Assembly (NCBI GenBank): GCA_023419315.1
Contig: JAEZYE010000014.1
Location: 1-22,947, forward strand
Length of the DNA stretch: 22,947 bases
Direction: 5' to 3'
Source: Pseudomonadota bacterium
GTDB taxonomy: Bacteria > Pseudomonadota > Gammaproteobacteria > Xanthomonadales > Xanthomonadaceae
Below the pieces are notes generated by a model. The model saw nothing but the letters and a program-made list of their open reading frames with translations. It had not been told where the DNA came from and did not search any database. Both the position numbers and the translations under genes were made by a program. Each line of letters begins with the position of its first letter. Position 1 is the stretch's first letter. Shown here piece after piece: positions 7,801 through 14,945 of the stretch.

Positions 7801-8891
7801 TGACGCGCGCGACCGGCGCCGCGGTCAGCGCGCTCGATTTCGACGAAGCCGCGCTGGAGCCTCATCTGCGCATGAACCTGCGCCTGCGCGAAGACCCTGC
7901 GCGCAAGGGCGGCGACGCACGCGTGCTCGCGGAAAGCCGGGATCTGGATGAACTGCGCGCGCGTTTCGGCGAGCGCGCCGGTCAGGCATTTGCGGCCCGC
8001 GCCGGTCGTGCCATGGCTGCGCAGGGACTGCGTGAATTCCCCTCCGATCCAATTCCCGCGCAGGTTCCCGGCGAAGCCGGCGTACCCGCCTATCCGGCCC
8101 TGGTCGATGAAAGCGAGAGCGTGGCGCTGCGTGTATTCGCCGATCGCGACGAAGCCGGGCGCGCGCATCCGCAGGGTGTTCGCCGGCTGCTTTCGTTCGC
8201 ACTCGCCGACAAGGCGCGGCAGGCTCGCAAGCAATTGCCGGTCTCGCCAAAGACCGGGCTGCTCTATGCCGCCATCGAGCAGTTCGGCGAAGGCGAGAAG
8301 GCGGGCGAAAAAGAACGCCTGCGTGCGGACATCATCGAGGCCGCCCTGAACGCCGTGCTGTCCGACGGCCTGCATGCGATCCGCGATCGCGCCTCGTTCG
8401 AGCAGCGACGCGAGGAATCGGGCAGGCGGCTGTTCGGCGAAGCGATGGAGCGGCTCAAGCTGGCTGAAGCCATTCTTGCCGCGGTCGCCGAACTGAAGCC
8501 GCAGATGGAGTCGCCGTTGATGGGGTGGGCGCGCGGAAATCTGGACGACCTGCGTGCGCAACTCGACGGCCTGGTGCATCCCGGATTCCTGCGCCAGACA
8601 CCGGCCGCTGCGTTGGCGGAATTCCCGCGCTATCTCAAGGGCATGCGCCTGCGCGTGGAACGCGCCCTGCGCGACCCGGCGCGCGACCAGGCACGCATGC
8701 TGGAAATCAAACCGTTCGCCGATGCCGTGGCCGATGCGCGACAGCGTGGCGTGGCGACGAGCCCGCAGTGGCAGGAACTGCGTTGGGAACTGGAGGAACT
8801 GCGCATTTCGGTGTTCGCGCAGGAACTGGGGGCGCGCGGCGGCATTTCGCCCAAGAAGCTCGCGCAGCGGCTGCAGTCATTGCGCGAGTGA
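4821..8891 (+). CDS. hrpA: ATP-dependent RNA helicase HrpA (DEAH/RHA type)
   Basis: HrpA is a large DEAH-box RNA helicase; in E. coli it has been linked to mRNA processing and the rescue of stalled ribosomes. This 1356-residue protein is close to the E. coli length. The Walker A motif GETGSGKT is at residues 100-107, DEAH at 197-200, then SATIDTERF, FLPGEREI, TNVAETSLTVPRIRYVVDPG and the arginine-finger motif QRKGRCGRV. An HA2/OB-type region follows. The C-terminal half, from about residue 700, matches the long HrpA-specific extension (DUF3418), with several Arg/Glu-rich, probably helical segments. An Ala/Pro linker around residues 620-650 joins the halves. I chose the ATG at 4821; TTG one codon earlier is also open. 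No clear Shine-Dalgarno is visible. It stands alone on the plus strand, divergent from dps. Confidence 0.95.
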   Translation: MNAIEPAPDRELQAARRAIDGALSRDRGRLHGLWSRWQSKPRDPAAREAFAQALAASVGQRQARAGSVPAITLDQSLPIARESEQIIELIRRHPVVVIAGETGSGKTTQLPKLCLAAGRGAAGMIGCTQPRRIAARAVARRVAEELQTGLGDAVGFQVRFNDQVGENTRIKFMTDGILLAEIASDRWLSAYDTIIVDEAHERSLNIDFLLGYLKQLLRRRSDLKVIVTSATIDTERFARHFDDAPVISVEGRTYPVEVRYRALEGDAVQDAGREDATRGERTVNEAIVAAVDEITQQDPRGDVLIFLPGEREIRDAHQSLERRRYRETEVLPLYARLSSKDQDRVFNPGPKRRLVLATNVAETSLTVPRIRYVVDPGYARVKRYSPRQKLDRLHIEPVSQASANQRKGRCGRVAEGICYRLYAEADFASRAEFTDPEIRRSSLAGVILRMLQLGLGRIEDFPFLEAPDERAIADGWQQLSELGAVDRDRKLTAIGRQMARLPVDVKLARMLVAAHQHGCLREMIIIASFLGIQDPRERPPEAREAADNAHAQFADARSEFVGIVKLWEAYRQSHEAMTQSKLRDWCERHFLGFLRMREWRELHRQLLLLCEELGWSGEPRQSTVPVRGATREQAAPAAKIAGKPLPFTSQDSPLLAEAATERVRLAAYVSLHRALIAGLPTQIGHRTEKGDFLAPRQRRYQVFPGSALAKKPPPWLLSATLLDTQRVWGLTNAAIEPDWVIAEIPHLLMRKHFDPHWSRAQGHVLASEQISLFGLVLAPKKPVHYGRIAPGEAHDIFVRQALVTGEINTRAGFVADNLKTLDQAREEEAKLRRAGLVADEDWQARWYLDRVPPDIHSAAGLDAWWKQQSPEARRRLLWSLADLLPAEGSEEDRFPAYFALGDARLPLHYRFEPGASDDGVTLEVPLHLLNALDAARLSWLAPGFVAEKAAGLIRTLPKAMRRNYVPAPDFGRAFFEAYPQASADDMRGELARFLTRATGAAVSALDFDEAALEPHLRMNLRLREDPARKGGDARVLAESRDLDELRARFGERAGQAFAARAGRAMAAQGLREFPSDPIPAQVPGEAGVPAYPALVDESESVALRVFADRDEAGRAHPQGVRRLLSFALADKARQARKQLPVSPKTGLLYAAIEQFGEGEKAGEKERLRADIIEAALNAVLSDGLHAIRDRASFEQRREESGRRLFGEAMERLKLAEAILAAVAELKPQMESPLMGWARGNLDDLRAQLDGLVHPGFLRQTPAAALAEFPRYLKGMRLRVERALRDPARDQARMLEIKPFADAVADARQRGVATSPQWQELRWELEELRISVFAQELGARGGISPKKLAQRLQSLRE

Positions 8892-8972
8892 GGCGGCAGG
8901 CAGTGCGTGATGGCGAACCAATGCACTGCTCGCATCGCGTAAGCTGACGCACATCGTGTTCGTTGTCCGAGG

Positions 8973-11147
8973 ATGAAAGACGTGTTTCCCGCGCCCCGCG
9001 CCGACGTAATGGAATTGCTGCAACGGCCCGCGGCCGCGTCCGTGCCGCCACCATTGCACCGCGCGATCCTCGACCACATCGGACAATGGCCCGAGGCAGC
9101 GCTGCCGCTGCAGGATGCGCTGCCGGTGGTCGGCGACACGCTGGACACACTGGCGGCGCTCTCGGTCGACGGCGAAGTCATCGCCGCTGCGCTTCTGTAC
9201 GCCTTGCCGACAGGCGAGGGCGGCCATGTCGCCGAGAAATGGCCGCCGGCCCTGCGCGATCTGCTGGAAGGACAGCAGGCCGCGGCGCAGGTCTGGGCGC
9301 TGCATGCCGAACAGCAGCGTGGCGCCAACAGCGAAGGTCTGCGTCGCCTGCTGCTGGCGATCGTGCGCGATCTGCGCGTGGTCACCATCCTGCTCGCGCG
9401 ACAGCTCGCACGCATGCGCGCCGCGGGAGGCCTGCCCGAAGACGAACGCCTGGCGCTGGCGCGGCTGACCCGCGACATCCATGCGCCGCTCGCCAACCGG
9501 CTCGGCATCTGGCAGCTGAAGTGGGAACTGGAAGATCTGGCATTCCACTACCTTGAGCCCGTGACCTACAAGCAGATCGCCGCGCAGCTGGATGACAAAC
9601 GGCTGGGTCGCGAGCGCTACATCGACTCGGTCAAGAGCCAATTGCGTGACGCACTGGCCGCACAGGGAATCCAGGCCGAAATCAGCGGCCGTCCGAAGCA
9701 CATCTACAGCATCTGGCGGAAGATGCAGCGCAAGCAGGTTTCGTTCGATGAGCTCTACGATCTGCGTGCGGTGCGCGTGACCGTGGAGGATGTCGCCGCG
9801 TGCTACGCCGCGCTCGGCATCGTGCACGCGTTGTGGACACCGATTCCGAGCGAGTTCGACGACTACATCGCGCGGCCCAAGGCCAACGACTACCGCTCGC
9901 TGCATACAGCCGTCGTCGGCCCGGAAGGACGCGCGCTGGAAGTGCAGATTCGCACGCACGACATGCATGCGCAGGCGGAGCTCGGCGTCGCCGCGCATTG
10001 GCGGTACAAGGAAGGCGGCGGCGATCGCGCTTTCGATCGCAAGATTGCCTGGATGCGCCGTCTGCTCGATCAATCGGCGGAAGGCGGCGATGCGGACGGG
10101 CTTGCCGGCGAACTGGACGCGGAGCTGGTCGAGGACCGCGTGTACGCGCTGACGCCGAAGGGCGAAGTCATCGATCTGCCGCGCGGCGGGACCGTGCTGG
10201 ATTTCGCCTATCACGTGCACACGATGGTCGGCCATCGCACGCGCGGCGCGAAGGTCAATGGCCGCATCGTGCCGCTTGGCCACGCGCTGCGCAGTGGCGA
10301 TCGCGTGGAAATCCTCACCTCGAAGACGGCGGAGCCTCGGCGGGACTGGCTGCTGCCGTCCAATGGATTCCTGGCCAGCGGCCGGTCACGCGACAAGGTG
10401 CGCGCCTGGTTCCATAAACTGGATCGCGCGCGGAACCTGCAGGCCGGCCGCGAATTGCTGGAGAAGGAACTCAAGCGGCTGGGCCTGCATCACGCCGACC
10501 TCGCGCCGATGGCGCGGAAGTTCCATGCCGAGTCCATCGATGATCTCTACATCCAGGTCGCGCTTGGGGATGTCGGGCCGAACCAGATCATCCGTGCGCT
10601 GCATGACGAACAGCGTGCCGCCGCCGCGCCCGCCACGCCCGCCACGCTCGCTTTGCCGACACGCAAGCCGGGTGGCCGGCGTGCGCCTGCCCCGTCCAAA
10701 TCGCGGTTCACGGTGGAAGGCGTCGGCAACCTGCTGGTGCAGCTCGCGCGCTGCTGCCAGCCAGTGCCTGGCGAACCCATCAGTGGCTATCTGACACGCG
10801 GTCGCGGGGTCACCGTTCATCGGCGCGACTGCGCCGCGTTCCAGCGGCTGGCGGCAGGCAATCCGCAGCGTGTGCTGCCAGTGGAGTGGGGACAGGCCGG
10901 CGCCGGCGGCTATGAAGTGGATGTGCAGATCCGCGCGTTCGACCGCAAATGGCTGCTCAAGGACATCACCACGCTGATCGCGCAGGAAGATGCGAACGTC
11001 ATCGACATCAACAGCGAACAGGTGCGCGGCACCGGCCATGTGCAGCTGCGCCTGCGATTGAAGGTCGCCGACTTCGGCCAGCTGTCCACGCTGCTGGGCA
11101 AGCTCGACGCATTGCCGGGGGTAGAAGAAGCGCGACGTTCAGCCTGA
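8973..11147 (+). CDS. relA: (p)ppGpp synthetase RelA
   Basis: RelA makes (p)ppGpp from GTP/GDP and ATP when uncharged tRNA reaches the ribosome. Its domains appear in the usual order over 724 residues. The N-terminal region holds a hydrolase-like domain that lacks the His-Asp metal motif (LLYALPTGEGG where SpoT has HDTVED), so it should be a synthetase only. The synthetase domain has RPKHIYSIWRKM (about 240-251), DLRAVRV, EFDD (294-297, the acidic EXDD motif typical of RelA) and RPKANDYRSLHT, then EVQIRTHDMHAQAELGVAAHW. The TGS domain is at about 389-450 (HVHTMVGHRTRGAKVNG), the Cys-Cys zinc-finger region at about 590-620, and an ACT domain is at the C-terminus. The start is uncertain: the ATG at 8973 abuts its only purine-rich sequence, whereas a GTG at 8982 has GAGGA 8 nt upstream. 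TAAGCT at 8940-8945 is a possible -10. Confidence 0.95.
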   Translation: MKDVFPAPRADVMELLQRPAAASVPPPLHRAILDHIGQWPEAALPLQDALPVVGDTLDTLAALSVDGEVIAAALLYALPTGEGGHVAEKWPPALRDLLEGQQAAAQVWALHAEQQRGANSEGLRRLLLAIVRDLRVVTILLARQLARMRAAGGLPEDERLALARLTRDIHAPLANRLGIWQLKWELEDLAFHYLEPVTYKQIAAQLDDKRLGRERYIDSVKSQLRDALAAQGIQAEISGRPKHIYSIWRKMQRKQVSFDELYDLRAVRVTVEDVAACYAALGIVHALWTPIPSEFDDYIARPKANDYRSLHTAVVGPEGRALEVQIRTHDMHAQAELGVAAHWRYKEGGGDRAFDRKIAWMRRLLDQSAEGGDADGLAGELDAELVEDRVYALTPKGEVIDLPRGGTVLDFAYHVHTMVGHRTRGAKVNGRIVPLGHALRSGDRVEILTSKTAEPRRDWLLPSNGFLASGRSRDKVRAWFHKLDRARNLQAGRELLEKELKRLGLHHADLAPMARKFHAESIDDLYIQVALGDVGPNQIIRALHDEQRAAAAPATPATLALPTRKPGGRRAPAPSKSRFTVEGVGNLLVQLARCCQPVPGEPISGYLTRGRGVTVHRRDCAAFQRLAAGNPQRVLPVEWGQAGAGGYEVDVQIRAFDRKWLLKDITTLIAQEDANVIDINSEQVRGTGHVQLRLRLKVADFGQLSTLLGKLDALPGVEEARRSA

Positions 11148-11152
11148 GTGGG

Positions 11153-11158
11153 TATGCT
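11153..11158 (+). promoter_or_regulatory. Candidate -10 hexamer of the repeat-protein gene
   Basis: TATGCT ends 8 nt before the ATG at 11167 and just after the relA stop. It matches TATAAT at four of six positions, and the gene has no Shine-Dalgarno. Transcription from here would start at about the ATG. The -35 region would lie inside relA; none is convincing. Confidence 0.35.
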
Positions 11159-11166
11159 GGGTCGCC

Positions 11167-12756
11167 ATGGGCGAAGACGAGCGGACACGACAGCAGGAAC
11201 GCAGGGAACCCGGCATCGACTGGGACCGCGTGCGTTTTCGTGACGACGACGCCGGACCGCATCCTTACATCGTGCCGCAGTGGCGCTCGCGCAGCGCGTG
11301 GCGGACGGTTCTGGCCGTGGCCGTGGTGCTGGCCGTGTTGCTGGTCTGGTTCCGGCAACCGCTCGCCAGTCTGATCTGGCCGGACACGCGCATCCAGCAA
11401 CTGCTGGATCAAGGCGAATCCGCGTTGCAATCGGGACGACTGAGCGCCTTCGATGGTAGCGGCGCACGCCAGTACTTCGAAGCGGCACAGGCGCTCGACA
11501 CGGATCGAGCAGAAGCGCGCGAAGGCTTGATCCGCGTGGGGCAGGCGGCGCTCGAACAGGCACAGCACTCCATCGAAGCAGGCAAGTTCGCCAATGCGCA
11601 CGCCTATCTCGATCTGGCAACGGAACTGCAGGTGCCGCGCGCGCAGCTTCAACCCATCGCCGAAGAACTGCGCAGCAGAGAAGTCCCGCAGGCGGGCATC
11701 GAACCCCTGCTGGTCGAGGCGGCCCAGGCCCAGGCCGCGCAGCGGCTGGATGGCACACCCGATGCGGCATTGCCCATCTATCAGCGCATTCTTGCGTTGC
11801 AGCCGAACCGCATTGAGGCGCTGGAAGGGCGCGAAGACGCACTGACCGATCTGCTGCAGCAAGCGCATCAACGACTGCAGAAGGGCGATCTCGCCGGGGG
11901 CGGCGAGTTGATCCACCGCGCACGCGACTACGACGGCGGGCACGTGGATCTGCCTGCCGCGCAGGCGGCACTTGCCCGTGCGATTGACGCACGCCTGCAA
12001 CAGGCGCAACGGAACGCCGCGCGCGGGCGACTGGACGCGGCCGAGCAGGACTATCGCGCGGTGATTGCGGCGGCTCCGGAAGAGACACGGGCGCGTCAGG
12101 GACTGGAACGCGTCGCGCTCGCGCATGCCACGCGGGCACGCAAGGAAGCGGCCGACTTCCGTTTCGACAGTGCCGCCACCTCACTGGCCAAGGCGCGCGA
12201 GATTGCTCCGCAGTCGGCGGCCATCCGCGACGCCGGGCAAGCCATCGAGCGGTCACGCGTTGCGCGCACACAGGTCGGCGGTCGTCTCAGCCCGGTCCAG
12301 CGCGATATGCGATTGCGGCAATTGCTCGACGACATGGCGCTGGCCGAGTCGCGCGGGAACTGGATCACCCCGCCGGGCGAAAGCGCCTACGACAAATTGC
12401 GCGCCGCGCAGTCACTCGCACCGGGCGATGAACGCGTCCGCCGTGCGGCCGCCCGCGTACTGCCTGCCGTGCAACGCTGCTTCGAAGTCGAACTGCGGGC
12501 GAACCGGCTGCGCCGCGCGGACGAATGCCTCGACATGTGGCGCGTGATGGATAGCCGGCAAGCCGCCACCAGCGCGGCCGCCACGCAACTCGCGCAGCGC
12601 TGGATTGCGGTGGGCAACGAGCGTCTGGGGGCGGGTGATATCGCTTTCGCGGTGCAGGCACGTGAGGAAGCACGCGAACTCGACGCGCGCGCGCCGGGCC
12701 TGGATGATTTTTCCGAGCGGGTGCGAGTCGCGCAATCGCCCGATTCGCAACGCTAG
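11167..12756 (+). CDS. Membrane-anchored TPR-like repeat protein, function unknown
   Basis: The product has 529 residues. Residues 1-45 are charged and probably cytoplasmic. One transmembrane helix (about 46-63, TVLAVAVVLAVLLVW) is followed by some 460 residues of Ala/Arg/Glu-rich helical repeats that should lie in the periplasm. Units of the form ALQAQRLDGTPDAALPIYQR or RGRLDAAEQDYRAVIAAAPE have tetratricopeptide-like spacing (small residue, Tyr/Leu, Ala, Pro), at least five to six times. Such arrays usually bind other proteins. Two cysteines near the C-terminus (RCFEVELR and ADECLDMW) could pair. The gene starts 19 bp after relA. Its stop TAG overlaps the stop of the convergent glycosyltransferase gene in a single CTAG. 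I do not recognise a specific family and assign no pathway. Confidence 0.85.
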   Translation: MGEDERTRQQERREPGIDWDRVRFRDDDAGPHPYIVPQWRSRSAWRTVLAVAVVLAVLLVWFRQPLASLIWPDTRIQQLLDQGESALQSGRLSAFDGSGARQYFEAAQALDTDRAEAREGLIRVGQAALEQAQHSIEAGKFANAHAYLDLATELQVPRAQLQPIAEELRSREVPQAGIEPLLVEAAQAQAAQRLDGTPDAALPIYQRILALQPNRIEALEGREDALTDLLQQAHQRLQKGDLAGGGELIHRARDYDGGHVDLPAAQAALARAIDARLQQAQRNAARGRLDAAEQDYRAVIAAAPEETRARQGLERVALAHATRARKEAADFRFDSAATSLAKAREIAPQSAAIRDAGQAIERSRVARTQVGGRLSPVQRDMRLRQLLDDMALAESRGNWITPPGESAYDKLRAAQSLAPGDERVRRAAARVLPAVQRCFEVELRANRLRRADECLDMWRVMDSRQAATSAAATQLAQRWIAVGNERLGAGDIAFAVQAREEARELDARAPGLDDFSERVRVAQSPDSQR

Positions 12757-14849
12757 ACCAGGCCGAACAACTCGCGAACCTGGGGCCGCGCCTGATCCAG
12801 CGAGAAATGGCGCCGCACGTTCTCCAGTCCGTGAACCGAAAGCGTTTCCCAGAGTGAAGCATCCTCGTAGGCACGGATGACCGCATCCGCAAACGCTCGG
12901 GCGTCGTCGGCCACGAGTACGTCTTCGCCGTCGCGAAGATGCATGCCTTCCACCGCACAGGAGGTTGCGATAACCGGCTGGCCATGCGCCATGCTGAGAT
13001 TCACCTTGCCTTTCACCCCGGCGCCGAAGCGCAATGGCGCCACTGCCAGGCGAACTCCCTCCATGTAGGGCGCCAGTTCCGGAACGTGACCGTGGACATG
13101 AACACCGGCCTGTCCATCGAACGCACGGATATCGTCCGGGGGCTGGTCACCGATGCAATGGAATTCGACGTCGGCAAGACGCGTGCGGATGCGCGGAAAC
13201 ACCTCGTGCAGGAACCAGCGGACCGCATCCGTGTTGGGAGGATGATGAAAGCCGCCGACGAAGACCAGATCGCGACGCGCGCCAAAGGGCTTTCCACGGC
13301 CGGACAGTTCGTGCAGGTTGCTCAGGATGGCGACGTGCGACCCTTTGGCTTCCTGCGAAAGTACCTCGCGTTCGAGTGGGCTCACCACCAGCGTGACGTC
13401 GCTCTGCGCGATGACCCGAAGTTCGGCCGCTCGGGTGCGCTCGGCGGCGCGAAGCAGCGCCGCATCCCGCGACAGTTCAGCCGAACGGCGTTCGCGCAGA
13501 TAGTGCAGGTCCACTGTGTCGAACAGGATGCGCGCGGACGAATGCTGGCGCAGAAGCGGAATGAAGCTGCTGGCGACGTAATGTCGGGACACCATGATGG
13601 TCGAGAAGCGGGACCCATGTTCGCGTAACCAGACGGATGCCTGCTCCGCGAAAGGAGCGTGCCAGACTTCCACGCCCATCGCGCGAAGCCGCTCCGTGTC
13701 CTCGCCGGCGAAAGCAAGATCGGCCGGGAAGAAGACGACGTGCGCACCTTCCTCGATCAGGAGCCGCATCAGATTGCAGGCGCGCAGGGAACCGGAATCG
13801 CGCTGCGGCCTCGGCGTGGTGCTGTCGATGATCAATACCTGCGGACGTTTTCCGGCCAGCACCGACGGTGTAGGCAACACGGCAGGCGACGGCTGATGAG
13901 CGAGCGACGCCCTCCACTTATCCGCAAAGATCGTACGGTTGCGAAGCTGGTAGGCCTTCACGCCTCCGGAGGTGTCCGTTCCGGAGGTCACGCCTTCCAG
14001 GTGCACGACACGCGAGCGTGGCTGATAGAAAACCCGGTATCCCGCCGCCCGCACGGCGAATGCCAGATCGGTGTCTTCGTAGTAGGCCGGTGCGTATCGA
14101 GCATCGAACCCGCCCAGCTGCCGGAACAGTGCGGCGGGAATGGCCAAGGCCGCGCCCGAACAGTAGTCGGCTGCGCGCACGCTGGTGTATCTGGGGTCAA
14201 GCGGTGAATCGAAACGCCCGTAGTTCCAGGCCGAACCATCGGAGAACACGACGCCGCCGGCTTCCTGCAGGCGACCGTCGGGATAGATCAGCTGGGAGCC
14301 GGCGAGGCCTGCATCGGCCTGTGTGCGGAATGTATCCAGCAGCGCATCGAGCCAGCCGGGTTGCGGAATCGTGTCATTGTTGAGGAACACGAGGAACTGG
14401 CCGCGAGCTCGATCTGACCCGTCATTGCATGCGGCGATGAAACCGCCATTGAGTTCGCGGCGGACGTACCGCAATCCACGGATCGCCGGCATCCATTCGA
14501 AAGTGGAGTCGCTTGAGCCGTCGTCGACGACGAGGATTTCAATCGCCACCCGAGGTGGATGTTCCGCCAGTGCGCGCAGGCAGGCCACCGTATGTGCGGC
14601 CTGGTTGTAGACCGGGATGATGATGCTGGCCACGGGATCGGACGCGCACGGCACGTCGAACGGCGTGAACGCGGTGTCGGCGGGCCGATAAAGCCTCAGT
14701 GGCGGCATCACGGGAGTGGGAGACCAGTGCCGGCGCAGGCGAATCCAGGTCGCGCGCCAGCCGCGGGTGCGCAGGCTGATCATGCCCCGGTGAAACAGGC
14801 CGCGCAGGCGTTCGAACAGGTAACGCGCGTCGGCCAGGGAAATCGACAT
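12753..14849 (-). CDS. Two-domain glycosyltransferase (GT2 fused to GT4)
   Basis: This 698-residue protein carries two sugar-transfer domains. Residues about 73-320 form a GT2 domain of the rhamnosyltransferase-like type: SIIIPVYNQ, EILVVDDGSSD (DD at 109-110), FLNNDTIPQPGWLDALLD and GGFDARYAPAYYEDTDLAFAVRAAGY with the usual catalytic acidic cluster. Residues about 335-698 form a GT-B, GT4-like domain with FVGGFHHPPNTDAVRWFLHEVFP and PLRFGAGVKGKVNLSMAHGQPVIAT, then EGM and the acidic GEDVLVADD segment. There is no signal peptide or transmembrane helix, so it is cytoplasmic and probably extends an O-antigen, exopolysaccharide or glycan on a carrier. GGAG lies 10 nt before the ATG. It is an orphan: no other sugar genes lie nearby, and it sits alone on the minus strand between housekeeping genes. 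Substrates cannot be told from sequence. Confidence 0.9.
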   Translation of the reverse strand: MSISLADARYLFERLRGLFHRGMISLRTRGWRATWIRLRRHWSPTPVMPPLRLYRPADTAFTPFDVPCASDPVASIIIPVYNQAAHTVACLRALAEHPPRVAIEILVVDDGSSDSTFEWMPAIRGLRYVRRELNGGFIAACNDGSDRARGQFLVFLNNDTIPQPGWLDALLDTFRTQADAGLAGSQLIYPDGRLQEAGGVVFSDGSAWNYGRFDSPLDPRYTSVRAADYCSGAALAIPAALFRQLGGFDARYAPAYYEDTDLAFAVRAAGYRVFYQPRSRVVHLEGVTSGTDTSGGVKAYQLRNRTIFADKWRASLAHQPSPAVLPTPSVLAGKRPQVLIIDSTTPRPQRDSGSLRACNLMRLLIEEGAHVVFFPADLAFAGEDTERLRAMGVEVWHAPFAEQASVWLREHGSRFSTIMVSRHYVASSFIPLLRQHSSARILFDTVDLHYLRERRSAELSRDAALLRAAERTRAAELRVIAQSDVTLVVSPLEREVLSQEAKGSHVAILSNLHELSGRGKPFGARRDLVFVGGFHHPPNTDAVRWFLHEVFPRIRTRLADVEFHCIGDQPPDDIRAFDGQAGVHVHGHVPELAPYMEGVRLAVAPLRFGAGVKGKVNLSMAHGQPVIATSCAVEGMHLRDGEDVLVADDARAFADAVIRAYEDASLWETLSVHGLENVRRHFSLDQARPQVRELFGLV

Positions 14850-14912
14850 TCCGTGACAACTCCAGCTGAGTGGGGCAGAAACCGGCGGGGCGCGTGACGG
14901 ATCTCACTGCGC

Positions 14913-14918
14913 TAGACT
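14913..14918 (+). promoter_or_regulatory. Candidate -10 hexamer of mrcB
   Basis: TAGACT in the context GCTAGACTGCGCC lies 27 nt before the mrcB GTG, in the 96-bp space between divergent mrcB and the glycosyltransferase gene. The same GCTAGACT string precedes tsaB. No clear -35 is visible. Confidence 0.3.
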
Positions 14919-14945
14919 GCGCCGAACCATCATTGTCGCATTCCT

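Noticed and set aside
8877..10283. 468-codon minus-strand frame opposite relA
   Set aside because: It is a shadow frame; relA is certain on the other strand.
8973..11147. Reading relA as the bifunctional SpoT
   Set aside because: The His-Asp metal motif of the hydrolase domain is missing and the acidic EFDD motif of the RelA type is present.
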